DNA of 5,338 bases from JAJPJX01 sp964568355. GTDB lineage: Bacteria > Acidobacteriota > Terriglobia > Bryobacterales > Bryobacteraceae. Below, in pieces: positions 1-5,338 of this stretch. The notes below the pieces were generated by a model. The model ran no database searches, was not told the origin of the DNA, and saw only the letters and a program-made list of their open reading frames with translations. The stretch spans positions 1 to 5,338 of the forward strand of contig CAZMRK010000631.1 in assembly GCA_964568355.1 (NCBI GenBank), in the 5' to 3' direction. Numbering within the stretch: the stretch's first letter is position 1; every line of letters starts with the position of its first letter. The translations under genes and the position numbers were made by a program.

Positions 1-294
1 AAATGCCCGAATGGCGTATTGATCGTAAGCGGTCACAAATACCACCGCGATCTTCGGATCAATCAGTTCCAGCACCTCGAATCCATTCAGCTTGGGCATC
101 TGAACATCCAGGAACAATAAGTCCGGCCGTAACTCCCCCGCTGCTTTAACCGCTTCGAATCCGTTCGAGCACTCAGCCACAATCCGGATCTCGGCATGTG
201 GAGCCAGCATCTCCCGGATCACCCCGCGAGCCAGTTCTTCATCGTCTACGATCACCGCCCCGATTCTTCCGGCTTGCGGCTCCTGGCCTTTCAT
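1..294 (-). CDS. LytTR-family response regulator, receiver domain (partial, C-terminus off window)
   Basis: The first 98 residues of a two-component response regulator are present; the frame stays open to the window edge. The receiver fold is clear: an acidic pair D17-D18 after a hydrophobic strand (VIVDDEE), the phospho-acceptor D63 in LFLDVQMPKLNGFEVL, and T88 in VFVTAYD. The segment AYDQYAIRAF after T88 is typical of LytR/AlgR regulators, where it leads into a conserved DYLLKP stretch and then a LytTR DNA-binding domain. That second domain lies off the window and is inferred. The start ATG overlaps the stop of the upstream aminotransferase (TGATG), and a good ribosome site, GGAGAGG at 306-300, lies inside the end of that gene, so translational coupling is likely. 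No histidine kinase is in view; such regulators usually sit beside one, possibly further left. The family typically controls transcription in response to a membrane sensor. Confidence 0.92.
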   Translation of the reverse strand, partial: MKGQEPQAGRIGAVIVDDEELARGVIREMLAPHAEIRIVAECSNGFEAVKAAGELRPDLLFLDVQMPKLNGFEVLELIDPKIAVVFVTAYDQYAIRAF

Positions 295-1451
295 CACGGC
301 CTCTCCGCCCATGCGATGAGCCTGCGCGCCGCCTCCGCAACCGTCTCCCGCGACTTTGAAAACGTGAACCGGAGGCGTTTCGGGTTGGGGCTTGCAGCAG
401 GATAAAATACCGAACCTGCTACGCCCGCAACCTTGGCCTCATAGAGCAGCCTCTCGTAGAACTCGGTGTCATCGGCCTTCGAGTGCCGCTCGTACCCGCA
501 CCAGAGAAAATAGGACCCGCCCGGTTCGTAATACGTGAACCCGGCCTGCGTCAATGCCTCGCACAGCACCTGTTTGCGCGCCAGATAGTCCGCCCGGACG
601 CGCTTGTAAAATGCCTCTGGCAATTCATCCAAGGCCCGTGCCAGGGCGGCCTGAAACGGGTGCGGGGCGGTCACCGTGTGAAAATCGTGCATCTTGCGCA
701 ATTCATTGGTAAGCGATTCTTCTGCCGCCAGATACCCCACGCGCCAGCCAGTGACGGAAAAGGTCTTGCCGAGCGAGGTTACGGTCACGGTACGATTCTT
801 GGCCGCCGCCAGCGAGCCGATACTGACGTGCCGGTATCCCGGCCAGACCAGGCATTCGTAGGTTTCGTCCGAGAAGATCAGGAGGTCGTGTGCCTCCGCG
901 AATTCTGCAAGAATCTCCAGTTCCTCCCGCCGGAAGACTTTTCCCGTGGGGTTCCAGGGATTGCAGAGCAGAATCGCGGCCGTCCGGGGACTATACAATG
1001 CCTCCAGTTCCTCCCGGGTAAAGGAAAAATCCGGTTCCGCTGCCTCCAGTGTCCGCAGTATTACGCCGGCCGCGATCGACTGTAAAACGTAGTTCTCATA
1101 CATTGGGGCAAAAGTAATCACCTCCGAACCGCGTTCTACCAAGGCTTCCATTGCTACAATCATGCCCTCGGTAGCTCCGCAGGTGATGACCAGATTCCGA
1201 TCCGGATCCACTTCTATACCATTCAACCTGGCCAACTTTCGCGCGATCGCCGCGCGCAGGAGTGGCGATCCCCAGGGATTGGTGTATTGGTGATAAGGTC
1301 CGTCGATCGCCTCCACGGCGAATCGCTTCAGCTCCGGGGCGGGGTCATCATCCGGGAACCCCTGAGAAAGGTTAGTAGCCCCAATCTGCGCGGAAAGGAT
1401 CGTAGTCCGTCGAATGACCGACTCGCGCATGGGAAGACGTTGAAAAGCCAT
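294..1451 (-). CDS. Class I/II PLP-dependent aminotransferase (kynurenine/methionine aminotransferase-like)
   Basis: A complete 385-residue fold-type I aminotransferase, the normal family length. It would transfer an amino group from an amino acid to a 2-oxo acid in the cytoplasm using pyridoxal phosphate. Visible motifs in order: NLSQGFPDDDP near residue 28 (substrate lid region of the kynurenine aminotransferase / YbdL group), CGATEG at 91-96 (phosphate contact), NPWNPTG at 164-170, D195 in SDETYE (pairs with the PLP pyridine nitrogen), K229 in SLGKTFSVTGWRVGY (Schiff-base lysine) and R361 in RLRFTFSKS (substrate carboxylate). These resemble kynurenine-oxoglutarate transaminase / cysteine-S-conjugate beta-lyase and methionine aminotransferase more than classical aspartate aminotransferase. 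The exact substrate cannot be read from sequence. Start choice: the ATG at 1451 has no clear ribosome site; an internal ATG at 1430 is no better, and the longer form aligns well with family N-termini. It shares one base with the downstream response regulator. Confidence 0.93.
   Translation of the reverse strand: MAFQRLPMRESVIRRTTILSAQIGATNLSQGFPDDDPAPELKRFAVEAIDGPYHQYTNPWGSPLLRAAIARKLARLNGIEVDPDRNLVITCGATEGMIVAMEALVERGSEVITFAPMYENYVLQSIAAGVILRTLEAAEPDFSFTREELEALYSPRTAAILLCNPWNPTGKVFRREELEILAEFAEAHDLLIFSDETYECLVWPGYRHVSIGSLAAAKNRTVTVTSLGKTFSVTGWRVGYLAAEESLTNELRKMHDFHTVTAPHPFQAALARALDELPEAFYKRVRADYLARKQVLCEALTQAGFTYYEPGGSYFLWCGYERHSKADDTEFYERLLYEAKVAGVAGSVFYPAASPNPKRLRFTFSKSRETVAEAARRLIAWAERP
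300..306 (-). promoter_or_regulatory. Ribosome binding site of the response regulator
   Basis: GGAGAGG lies within the last codons of the aminotransferase, with 8 nt between GGAG and the ATG at 294. It supports this start and, with the TGATG stop/start overlap, suggests re-initiation by ribosomes finishing the aminotransferase. Confidence 0.7.
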
Positions 1452-1458
1452 GAACTAT

Positions 1459-1550
1459 CAATTGTAATCGCCAGGGTATCGTCGTGAGGGGTGGCTCTTA
1501 TCCCCCCAAATGAGGTTATTTCCGTACGGGAGGATACCCTTAGGCAATTG
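1459..1550. repeat. Imperfect inverted repeat, CAATTG...AGGGTATC arms
   Basis: The left arm (1459-1480) reads CAATTG, eight further bases, then AGGGTATC. The right arm (1533-1550) reads GATACCCT, four bases, then CAATTG. The inner 8-bp elements (1473-1480 and 1533-1540) are exact reverse complements 52 bp apart. The outer CAATTG hexamers also match, but lie four bases closer on the right. The left arm sits just before the aminotransferase start and the right arm just upstream of the candidate -35 of the small gene. This suits a paired operator; the role is inferred. Confidence 0.5.
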
Positions 1551-1556
1551 TCCGAA

Positions 1557-1586
1557 TAGAGACTTCTTTCCAAAACTGCCTATAAT
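1557..1586 (+). promoter_or_regulatory. Candidate sigma-70-type promoter for the 86-residue gene
   Basis: A perfect -10 box TATAAT occurs at 1581-1586. With an 18-bp spacer the best -35 is TAGAGA at 1557-1562, which matches four of six consensus positions. Transcription would start near 1593, leaving a leader of about 50 nt before the ATG at 1643. The -10 is strong but the -35 is weak, so an activator or extra contacts may be needed. Confidence 0.45.
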
Positions 1587-1642
1587 ACCTCAGATGTGAA
1601 TTGAGTTAGACAAACGAGATATCGGGGTTATCGGGAGAGTCT

Positions 1643-1903
1643 ATGCGAAATCAAAGAATCTTCGTAAAGCATTCCGCCGCGGTGAACCGGGGGGCACGGC
1701 GGGAGATCCTGCTAAAAGGCACTCAGGCCACGCTGTTGACGGTTCCTTTGTACCCCAGGACAGGCAACGTCGCTTTCATAGTGGCGGGCAATCGCTATGA
1801 AATGCCTCTCGAAGATTTCATGGATACCACGGTTGATCTGCATGGCCCGGAACCTTTTCTAACCGCTCGCGAGAATGGTACTGCCGCTATTTCTGCGGCC
1901 TGA
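1643..1903 (+). CDS. Small hypothetical protein, 86 residues
   Basis: I do not recognise this protein. It starts at an ATG preceded by a good ribosome site, GGGAG at 1633-1637 with 5 nt spacing, and a TATAAT box lies about 60 bp upstream, so expression is plausible. The N-terminal 25 residues are basic (several Arg and Lys). The middle (about residues 22-60) alternates hydrophobic and polar residues with turns at GT, PRTGN and AGNRYEMP, which reads like a small beta-barrel or beta-sheet domain, followed by an acidic patch (LEDFMDTTVDLHGPE). It has no signal peptide, membrane segment, cysteine or metal motif. It is the only rightward gene here, divergent from the aminotransferase and convergent with the membrane-protein gene, with just 27 bp after its stop. 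It is probably cytoplasmic; function unknown. Confidence 0.62.
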   Translation: MRNQRIFVKHSAAVNRGARREILLKGTQATLLTVPLYPRTGNVAFIVAGNRYEMPLEDFMDTTVDLHGPEPFLTARENGTAAISAA

Positions 1904-1930
1904 CTAAGTATAATGAACCTGAGTTAGTGA

Positions 1931-2485
1931 TCAGGCGGCGGAACTGACGCGCATCGCCATTGAATAGGGACTCGCGGGAATCATGCGCCGCAATTCCTGC
2001 CCCAGCAGATCCAACCCATCGAGCAATTCGTGGGCATCCAGGGTCGCCGTCCAGCCGCAGGCATCCATGAGCAGCCGGCACTCGACCGCCAGCAAACCCC
2101 ATTGAAACAATAGCTTCTGCTTCAAGAGAATGCGCGCGAGATCGGGGCGGTCCTGCGCGGACTGAGCCAGCAGCATGCGCAACGCCGTGCATACCATTTG
2201 AAAGTCGTCGCTCAGGCTCCGCAAATATCCGCGAAACACCCTGCGACGCTCGCGCCGCAACGCCGCAATCATCTCCGGATCGAAGCCACCCTGGGTTGCC
2301 AGATACTGATAATCGTCCCGTCGCAACAGGCGGTTCATCGGCTCATACCGGCTCGCCGACATATCTTCGATCCAGCCGGTAGAAACCGGGAGCATCTTCT
2401 GCGACGAAAACAGGCTGCGGAGCAACCACACCAGCATCGCTCCCAGCATCACAATCAACAAAGTGGCGACAAACAGCATGCTCAT
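1931..2485 (-). CDS. Single-pass membrane-anchored hypothetical protein, 184 residues
   Basis: No function is recognised; it resembles, from memory, uncharacterised acidobacterial proteins. One hydrophobic segment at residues 4-22 is followed by R23 and K30, which predicts an N-terminal anchor with the rest in the cytoplasm. Residues 45-140 look helical and very rich in Arg and Leu (an RRERRR cluster at 78-82, then DDF, an Arg/Leu-rich helix, and DRPDLARILLKQKLLFQWGLLAVE at about 112-135), suggesting a helical bundle. Start choice: the open frame runs 53 codons further, to a TTG at 2644, but the ATG at 2485 has GAGGA at 2498-2494 with 8 nt spacing and places the membrane segment at the very N-terminus, as usual for such anchors. 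A second ATG at 2479 is an alternative. It lies downstream of the GH116 gene on the same strand with a gap of about 200 bp, so co-transcription is possible. Confidence 0.72.
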   Translation of the reverse strand: MSMLFVATLLIVMLGAMLVWLLRSLFSSQKMLPVSTGWIEDMSASRYEPMNRLLRRDDYQYLATQGGFDPEMIAALRRERRRVFRGYLRSLSDDFQMVCTALRMLLAQSAQDRPDLARILLKQKLLFQWGLLAVECRLLMDACGWTATLDAHELLDGLDLLGQELRRMIPASPYSMAMRVSSAA

Positions 2486-2493
2486 AGGGTTAT

Positions 2494-2498
2494 TCCTC
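2494..2498 (-). promoter_or_regulatory. Ribosome binding site fixing the start of the membrane-protein gene
   Basis: GAGGA stands 8 nt before the ATG at 2485. It is the clearest ribosome site in this frame and argues for the 184-residue product over the 237-codon open frame, whose only far start is a TTG at 2644 without a comparable site. Confidence 0.65.
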
Positions 2499-2642
2499 GA
2501 CGGGAACCACCAGGACGATCCCAGTTTCCGGACTGTTTCCCGAAGACTTTCCCCACCAATCGCAATCCACTTGCCAAACTGGAAGTTCGCCTTCACGGTA
2601 CTTAGCCCCCAAATCCGGGATGTCGTGTCGAAAAAGTTTCCC

Positions 2643-2678
2643 AAAAAACAAAAGCACTGAAAATGGAGAATAATTCTC
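2643..2678 (-). terminator. Possible weak terminator after the GH116 gene
   Basis: Eight bases after the GH116 stop, the minus strand reads GAGAATTATTCTC (2678-2666), a perfect but short and AT-rich inverted repeat (five pairs, three-base loop). A T-rich stretch TTTTGTTTTTT (2653-2643) follows, 12 nt beyond the stem. The stem is weak and the T-tract is not directly adjacent, so termination is probably partial at best. Confidence 0.3.
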
Positions 2679-2685
2679 TCTCCCT

Positions 2686-5292
2686 CTACCGGCGCACCAC
2701 CAGCTCAAAGTGAGTTCCTTGGCCAATCCGGATTTCCTCAGTGAACGTAAACTTACCTTCCCGGAACTGGTGCGGGACCGCAGTCCCGCCAAGGCTCGCG
2801 TGAGAGCTTGTCCCCGGTGCGGCTAGTTCAACCGAGCGGCACTTCAACTCGCCTTCCTGCACCGTCAAGCCGAACCGGGTGGCTCCGGCCTCCGCCGTCA
2901 CGGAAAAGGTGCCCCATGCCAGCCCTGTAGACCAGAAGGAGCGGAACTTTTCCGCGGAAAACCGGGGCCGCGCGATCAGGCTTCCGGATGCCGCGTGATA
3001 CCCGAAGCCGCTGAGCGCCCGCAATCCCGACCAGCTTGCCATGGCCCTCGCGTAGTGATGTCCGCACTCCGCTTCGTTCCAGGGGTTGCGCCGTTCGCCG
3101 TCATACCGCCGCCGGATATTGGCGATCAGCTCCACTCCTTGCGCCACCATGTCTTCATAAAGCATCAGCACTGCCGCCGAGTACTCAAAACCGGTCATGA
3201 CCTCCGCGAAATACGGGAAGGGAATCTCGGGCCGTTTGCCGCGGCTATAGTCGCAGATGATCAGGGCCGCTTCATCGTTCAGGGCGTAGACCCGTTGCAC
3301 GGAATCGTGGCGATAGAGGTTGCGCTTGTAGTTGTACTGATAGATTGAAGCCAGGGTCTTGCGAATGTTCTTCTCGTCGAGCAGCCTTCCGAGCCCTGCT
3401 ACGTGAGCCATATATTGGCCCAGCAACTGGTCCACCAGGCATCCCTCGCCGGCCTGAAAATCCGGATGCTCCGAGTCCACCGCGCCCATCCCGCTGAGTA
3501 GTCCTTTGGCAATCCGGTCGCGCGGAATTCCCCGCACCTGCTGGATGTAGAACTCACCGTTGAACAGGTTCTGGTCCACCCAGCGGCTGCCGTTTTCGAA
3601 CAGCCGCCGGCATTCCCCGGCCGTCTCCTGGTCGCCCAGCACTCGCGCCATCTCCTCTCCGGCGCGCAGGGCGCCCAGGTACCAGACGCCGCATAACGGA
3701 TTTGGTCCGTAGAACTCCACATCGTAGGTGTTATGCTGCACGCCCTCCATCACTCCGTCGCGGTCGGCATCCCAGCCACCTGGAATCCAGGCGAAAGCCA
3801 GCGCGCGCCTGGCTGCCGGCCAGTGTTGCCGCAGCCACTCGGTATCGCCGGAGAGCTTCCAGTCCAGATAAAGCTTCATGATCTGGCCCATCTGGCCATC
3901 GGCCGCTGCTACTCCGTAGTGTTCCTTACCTGCGGGCAGCAGTTCCCGGAAATCCATACGGCCCTCTGCGTCGGTACAGAAACCAAACGAGTTCTCCCGC
4001 AGCGAGCGCGAAAACGCCGGAAATAGCTCGGCGGTCGCTACCTCGTAGTTCCACACGTGGGTACAGTTGCCGAAACAGCAGCCAGACTGGTTGTTACAGC
4101 CCTCGAACCCGTGGAATGCGCCATCGGCGGTGCGAAACGAGGTCTGTGTCACGAGTGTGGAAAGATTCGACATGGCCGCATCTTTCACCGCTCCGGGCAG
4201 CGTCGTCTCTCGAACCGCCCCCGCAAACGACCGCGTGCGCCGCTCCAGAGCCGGCAGGTGAGCGGCTGTATAGGCCGCTGCCTCCCAGGCATCTCGAAAG
4301 CGCCGGCAGTAGTGATTTCCGATGACCGCGTGCTCGTCACCCTTAGGCGCCTGCCAGCCGCACCGGGCCGGCGTGCGGTTGGGAAAATGCCAGCTTAACA
4401 GGAACGTATAGGTGGCCTCTGCTTGCGCCGGGATCTCCCGCTGGATACATACCGATCCCACCGCATCCCGAATGGCCGCTTCCGACCCCAGGCGCCCGTC
4501 CCGCGAAAAATCATCCCAGAACAGCAGCGGACCGACGCGCCACCGCGTACCTCCGCGCCAACCTCGGAGGTAGGTCGGCTTGGCATCGAGCACGCACAGC
4601 GCAAACGAACCTGCCAGCGGATCCGATGCTCCCAGGAAGGGATTGCGCATGAACAGCCCCTCCAGCCCGTCGCCTGTCCGGAACTCATTCGCCCGGCCTT
4701 CGCCTCCCACAGGGTTGTCGATGGAAAAGGCGATCGACACCACCGCCCGGTTCGCCGAGGGGTTCCGGACGTGGTAGCGCAGCACCGCCACCGGCAGCCC
4801 CGATTCCTCCACATCCAATGGGATAAATGGAGTAAACGCTTCCAGCCGTACTTTCACCGGCAGTTCGCGATCCTGGAAGTCGATCCGCGCGAGCGGATAC
4901 TCGCCCGTAAAGGTGCAGGCGGCCAGTCGCGGCAATCCCGGAACGTTGGCCGATCCGAGCCCTGACGGCCCCTCGTAGGGCGGCTGCAACCGGGCTTCGA
5001 GCACCTTCGCCACCGCCGTCCGCGACCCGCCCTGTGCCCAGATCGAGGCAAAGGCATATGCCGGCGATTTTCCCTTGTCCGGGCGGTTGAAGATCTCCCA
5101 GTCGCGTAACTGGCCTCGCCCGCCCAGGCTGATGCTCCCTGTCCCGATACCTCCTAAGGGGAAGGCGATCTGGCTCAACTGCCTGCCGCTAAACCGTCGC
5201 GGATATTCCAGGCCTGCTCCCGGCGCTACGGCCGCGCCTGCCGGTAAGCCGCCTGCCAGGGCTACCGTTTCGAGAAAAGTCCGGCGCTTCAT
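2686..5292 (-). CDS. GH116-family glycoside hydrolase (GBA2/DUF608-like) with Tat-like leader
   Basis: A complete 868-residue retaining beta-glycosidase of family GH116, which includes human GBA2, TxGH116 and archaeal SSO1353. Residues 1-27 look like a twin-arginine leader (MKRRTFLE, then an Ala/Gly/Leu-rich stretch), predicting export. The N-terminal beta domain spans about 35-330 (FPLGGIGTGSISLGGRGQLRDWEIFNR at its start is diagnostic). The (alpha/alpha)6 catalytic domain spans about 385-765, with a beta-rich tail to 868. By alignment with GBA2 from memory, the nucleophile is E397 (FEGCNN) and the acid/base D524 (QHNTYDVEF); E740 and R749 match the glucose-contacting pair E777/R786 of TxGH116. 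A DADRDG segment at 508-513 may bind calcium. Nucleophile and acid/base are 127 residues apart, as I recall for SSO1353 (E335/D462), against about 150 in GBA2. Substrate is probably a beta-glucoside or beta-xyloside. The ATG at 5292 (AGG 4 nt upstream) was preferred over ATG 5304 and TTG 5325 because it gives a compact Tat n-region. Confidence 0.95.
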   Translation of the reverse strand: MKRRTFLETVALAGGLPAGAAVAPGAGLEYPRRFSGRQLSQIAFPLGGIGTGSISLGGRGQLRDWEIFNRPDKGKSPAYAFASIWAQGGSRTAVAKVLEARLQPPYEGPSGLGSANVPGLPRLAACTFTGEYPLARIDFQDRELPVKVRLEAFTPFIPLDVEESGLPVAVLRYHVRNPSANRAVVSIAFSIDNPVGGEGRANEFRTGDGLEGLFMRNPFLGASDPLAGSFALCVLDAKPTYLRGWRGGTRWRVGPLLFWDDFSRDGRLGSEAAIRDAVGSVCIQREIPAQAEATYTFLLSWHFPNRTPARCGWQAPKGDEHAVIGNHYCRRFRDAWEAAAYTAAHLPALERRTRSFAGAVRETTLPGAVKDAAMSNLSTLVTQTSFRTADGAFHGFEGCNNQSGCCFGNCTHVWNYEVATAELFPAFSRSLRENSFGFCTDAEGRMDFRELLPAGKEHYGVAAADGQMGQIMKLYLDWKLSGDTEWLRQHWPAARRALAFAWIPGGWDADRDGVMEGVQHNTYDVEFYGPNPLCGVWYLGALRAGEEMARVLGDQETAGECRRLFENGSRWVDQNLFNGEFYIQQVRGIPRDRIAKGLLSGMGAVDSEHPDFQAGEGCLVDQLLGQYMAHVAGLGRLLDEKNIRKTLASIYQYNYKRNLYRHDSVQRVYALNDEAALIICDYSRGKRPEIPFPYFAEVMTGFEYSAAVLMLYEDMVAQGVELIANIRRRYDGERRNPWNEAECGHHYARAMASWSGLRALSGFGYHAASGSLIARPRFSAEKFRSFWSTGLAWGTFSVTAEAGATRFGLTVQEGELKCRSVELAAPGTSSHASLGGTAVPHQFREGKFTFTEEIRIGQGTHFELVVRR

Positions 5293-5338
5293 GCCACCTA
5301 TCATACGATCGAGGCGGCTTGACAACCCCAGATGGCCG

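Larger units (their letters stand above)
1452..1642. other. Divergent intergenic region with candidate regulatory elements
   Basis: A 191-bp stretch separates the leftward aminotransferase from the rightward small gene. It is AT-richer than its surroundings. It contains a widely spaced inverted repeat (arms at 1459-1480 and 1533-1550), an 8-bp palindrome CCGTACGG at 1522-1529, and a perfect TATAAT on the plus strand at 1581-1586. I found no convincing sigma-70 promoter for the aminotransferase on the minus strand, although one must lie here or upstream. Short frames cross the region but none has a start and ribosome site that I would trust. Confidence 0.6.
2486..2685. other. Intergenic region between GH116 gene and membrane-protein gene
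   Basis: A 200-bp gap on the minus-strand reading path. Its right end holds a small hairpin and a T-rich stretch. The remainder stays open in two minus-strand frames: the N-terminal extension of the membrane-protein frame, and a frame ending in TAA at 2492-2490 whose final codons overlap the ribosome site at 2494-2498. No strong promoter for the membrane-protein gene is visible, so it may depend on read-through or on an atypical promoter. Confidence 0.5.

Noticed and set aside
483..1085. Plus-strand 200-codon frame opposite the aminotransferase
   Set aside because: Antisense shadow of a gene whose catalytic motifs are all in the minus frame; no domain recognised.
1488..1507. GGGG...CCCC stem in the divergent region as a riboswitch or terminator
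   Set aside because: Only about four pairs around a 10-base loop with no further conserved structure; not supported as an RNA element.
1328..1573. Minus-strand 81-codon frame overlapping the aminotransferase 5' end
   Set aside because: It lies in another frame of the well-supported aminotransferase and shows no family motif. It is open by chance.
1581..1927. TATAAT and GAGTTAG both occurring before and after the 86-residue gene (1581-1609 and 1909-1927)
   Set aside because: It looked like a pair of direct repeats flanking an inserted gene, but only a 6-mer and a 7-mer match, with different spacing, and no target duplication or transposon end is seen. Chance is adequate.
1903..1928. ACTAA...TTAGT inverted repeat in the convergent gap as a bidirectional terminator
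   Set aside because: Only five AT-rich pairs with a 16-base loop and no flanking T-tract; too weak to call.
1931..2644. Full 237-codon open frame as the membrane-protein gene
   Set aside because: The far start is a TTG at 2644 without a good ribosome site, and the extra 53 residues would precede the membrane helix. The ATG at 2485 with GAGGA 8 nt upstream is better. The extension cannot be fully excluded, since its third-position GC is moderately high.
4423..4965. Plus-strand 180-codon frame opposite the GH116 gene
   Set aside because: Antisense shadow of a strongly supported enzyme gene in GC-rich DNA; composition is Arg/His/Pro-rich without recognisable domains.

Overview
This 5.3 kb stretch is GC-rich, gene-dense bacterial DNA. 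It suggests a soil-type Acidobacteriota (Solibacter/Bryobacter-like) chromosome. The gene styles support this: a LytTR-type response regulator, a GH116 glycosidase with a twin-arginine leader, and a small single-pass membrane protein of a kind I associate with that phylum. The assignment is inference; the window holds no rRNA or other phylogenetic marker.

Layout from left to right. The left edge holds the receiver domain of a response regulator (minus strand, cut off by the window). Its start codon overlaps the stop of a complete fold-type I PLP aminotransferase (minus strand, kynurenine/methionine aminotransferase-like), so the two form one translationally coupled unit read leftward. A 191-bp divergent intergenic region follows. 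It carries a perfect TATAAT box for the rightward gene and a long-spaced, imperfect inverted repeat. The rightward gene encodes an unrecognised 86-residue protein. It ends 27 bp from the end of a convergent minus-strand gene for a 184-residue membrane-anchored protein of unknown function. That gene's start is best placed at 2485, not at the far end of its open frame. About 200 bp further right ends the largest gene, a complete 868-residue GH116 (GBA2/DUF608-like) glycoside hydrolase with a Tat-like leader. It fills the right half of the window.

How they fit together. The aminotransferase and regulator are probably co-expressed. The GH116 enzyme is a beta-glycosidase (glucosidase- or xylosidase-type) probably exported to the periplasm or cell surface. 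The membrane protein lies downstream of it on the same strand and may be read from the same transcript, although a weak hairpin and T-rich tract lie between them. I see no mobile element, CRISPR array, tRNA, rRNA or phage gene, and no evidence of a multi-gene novel system. The items most worth a second look are the inverted repeat between the divergent genes, the aminotransferase-regulator coupling, and the substituted glucose-binding residues in the GH116 active site.
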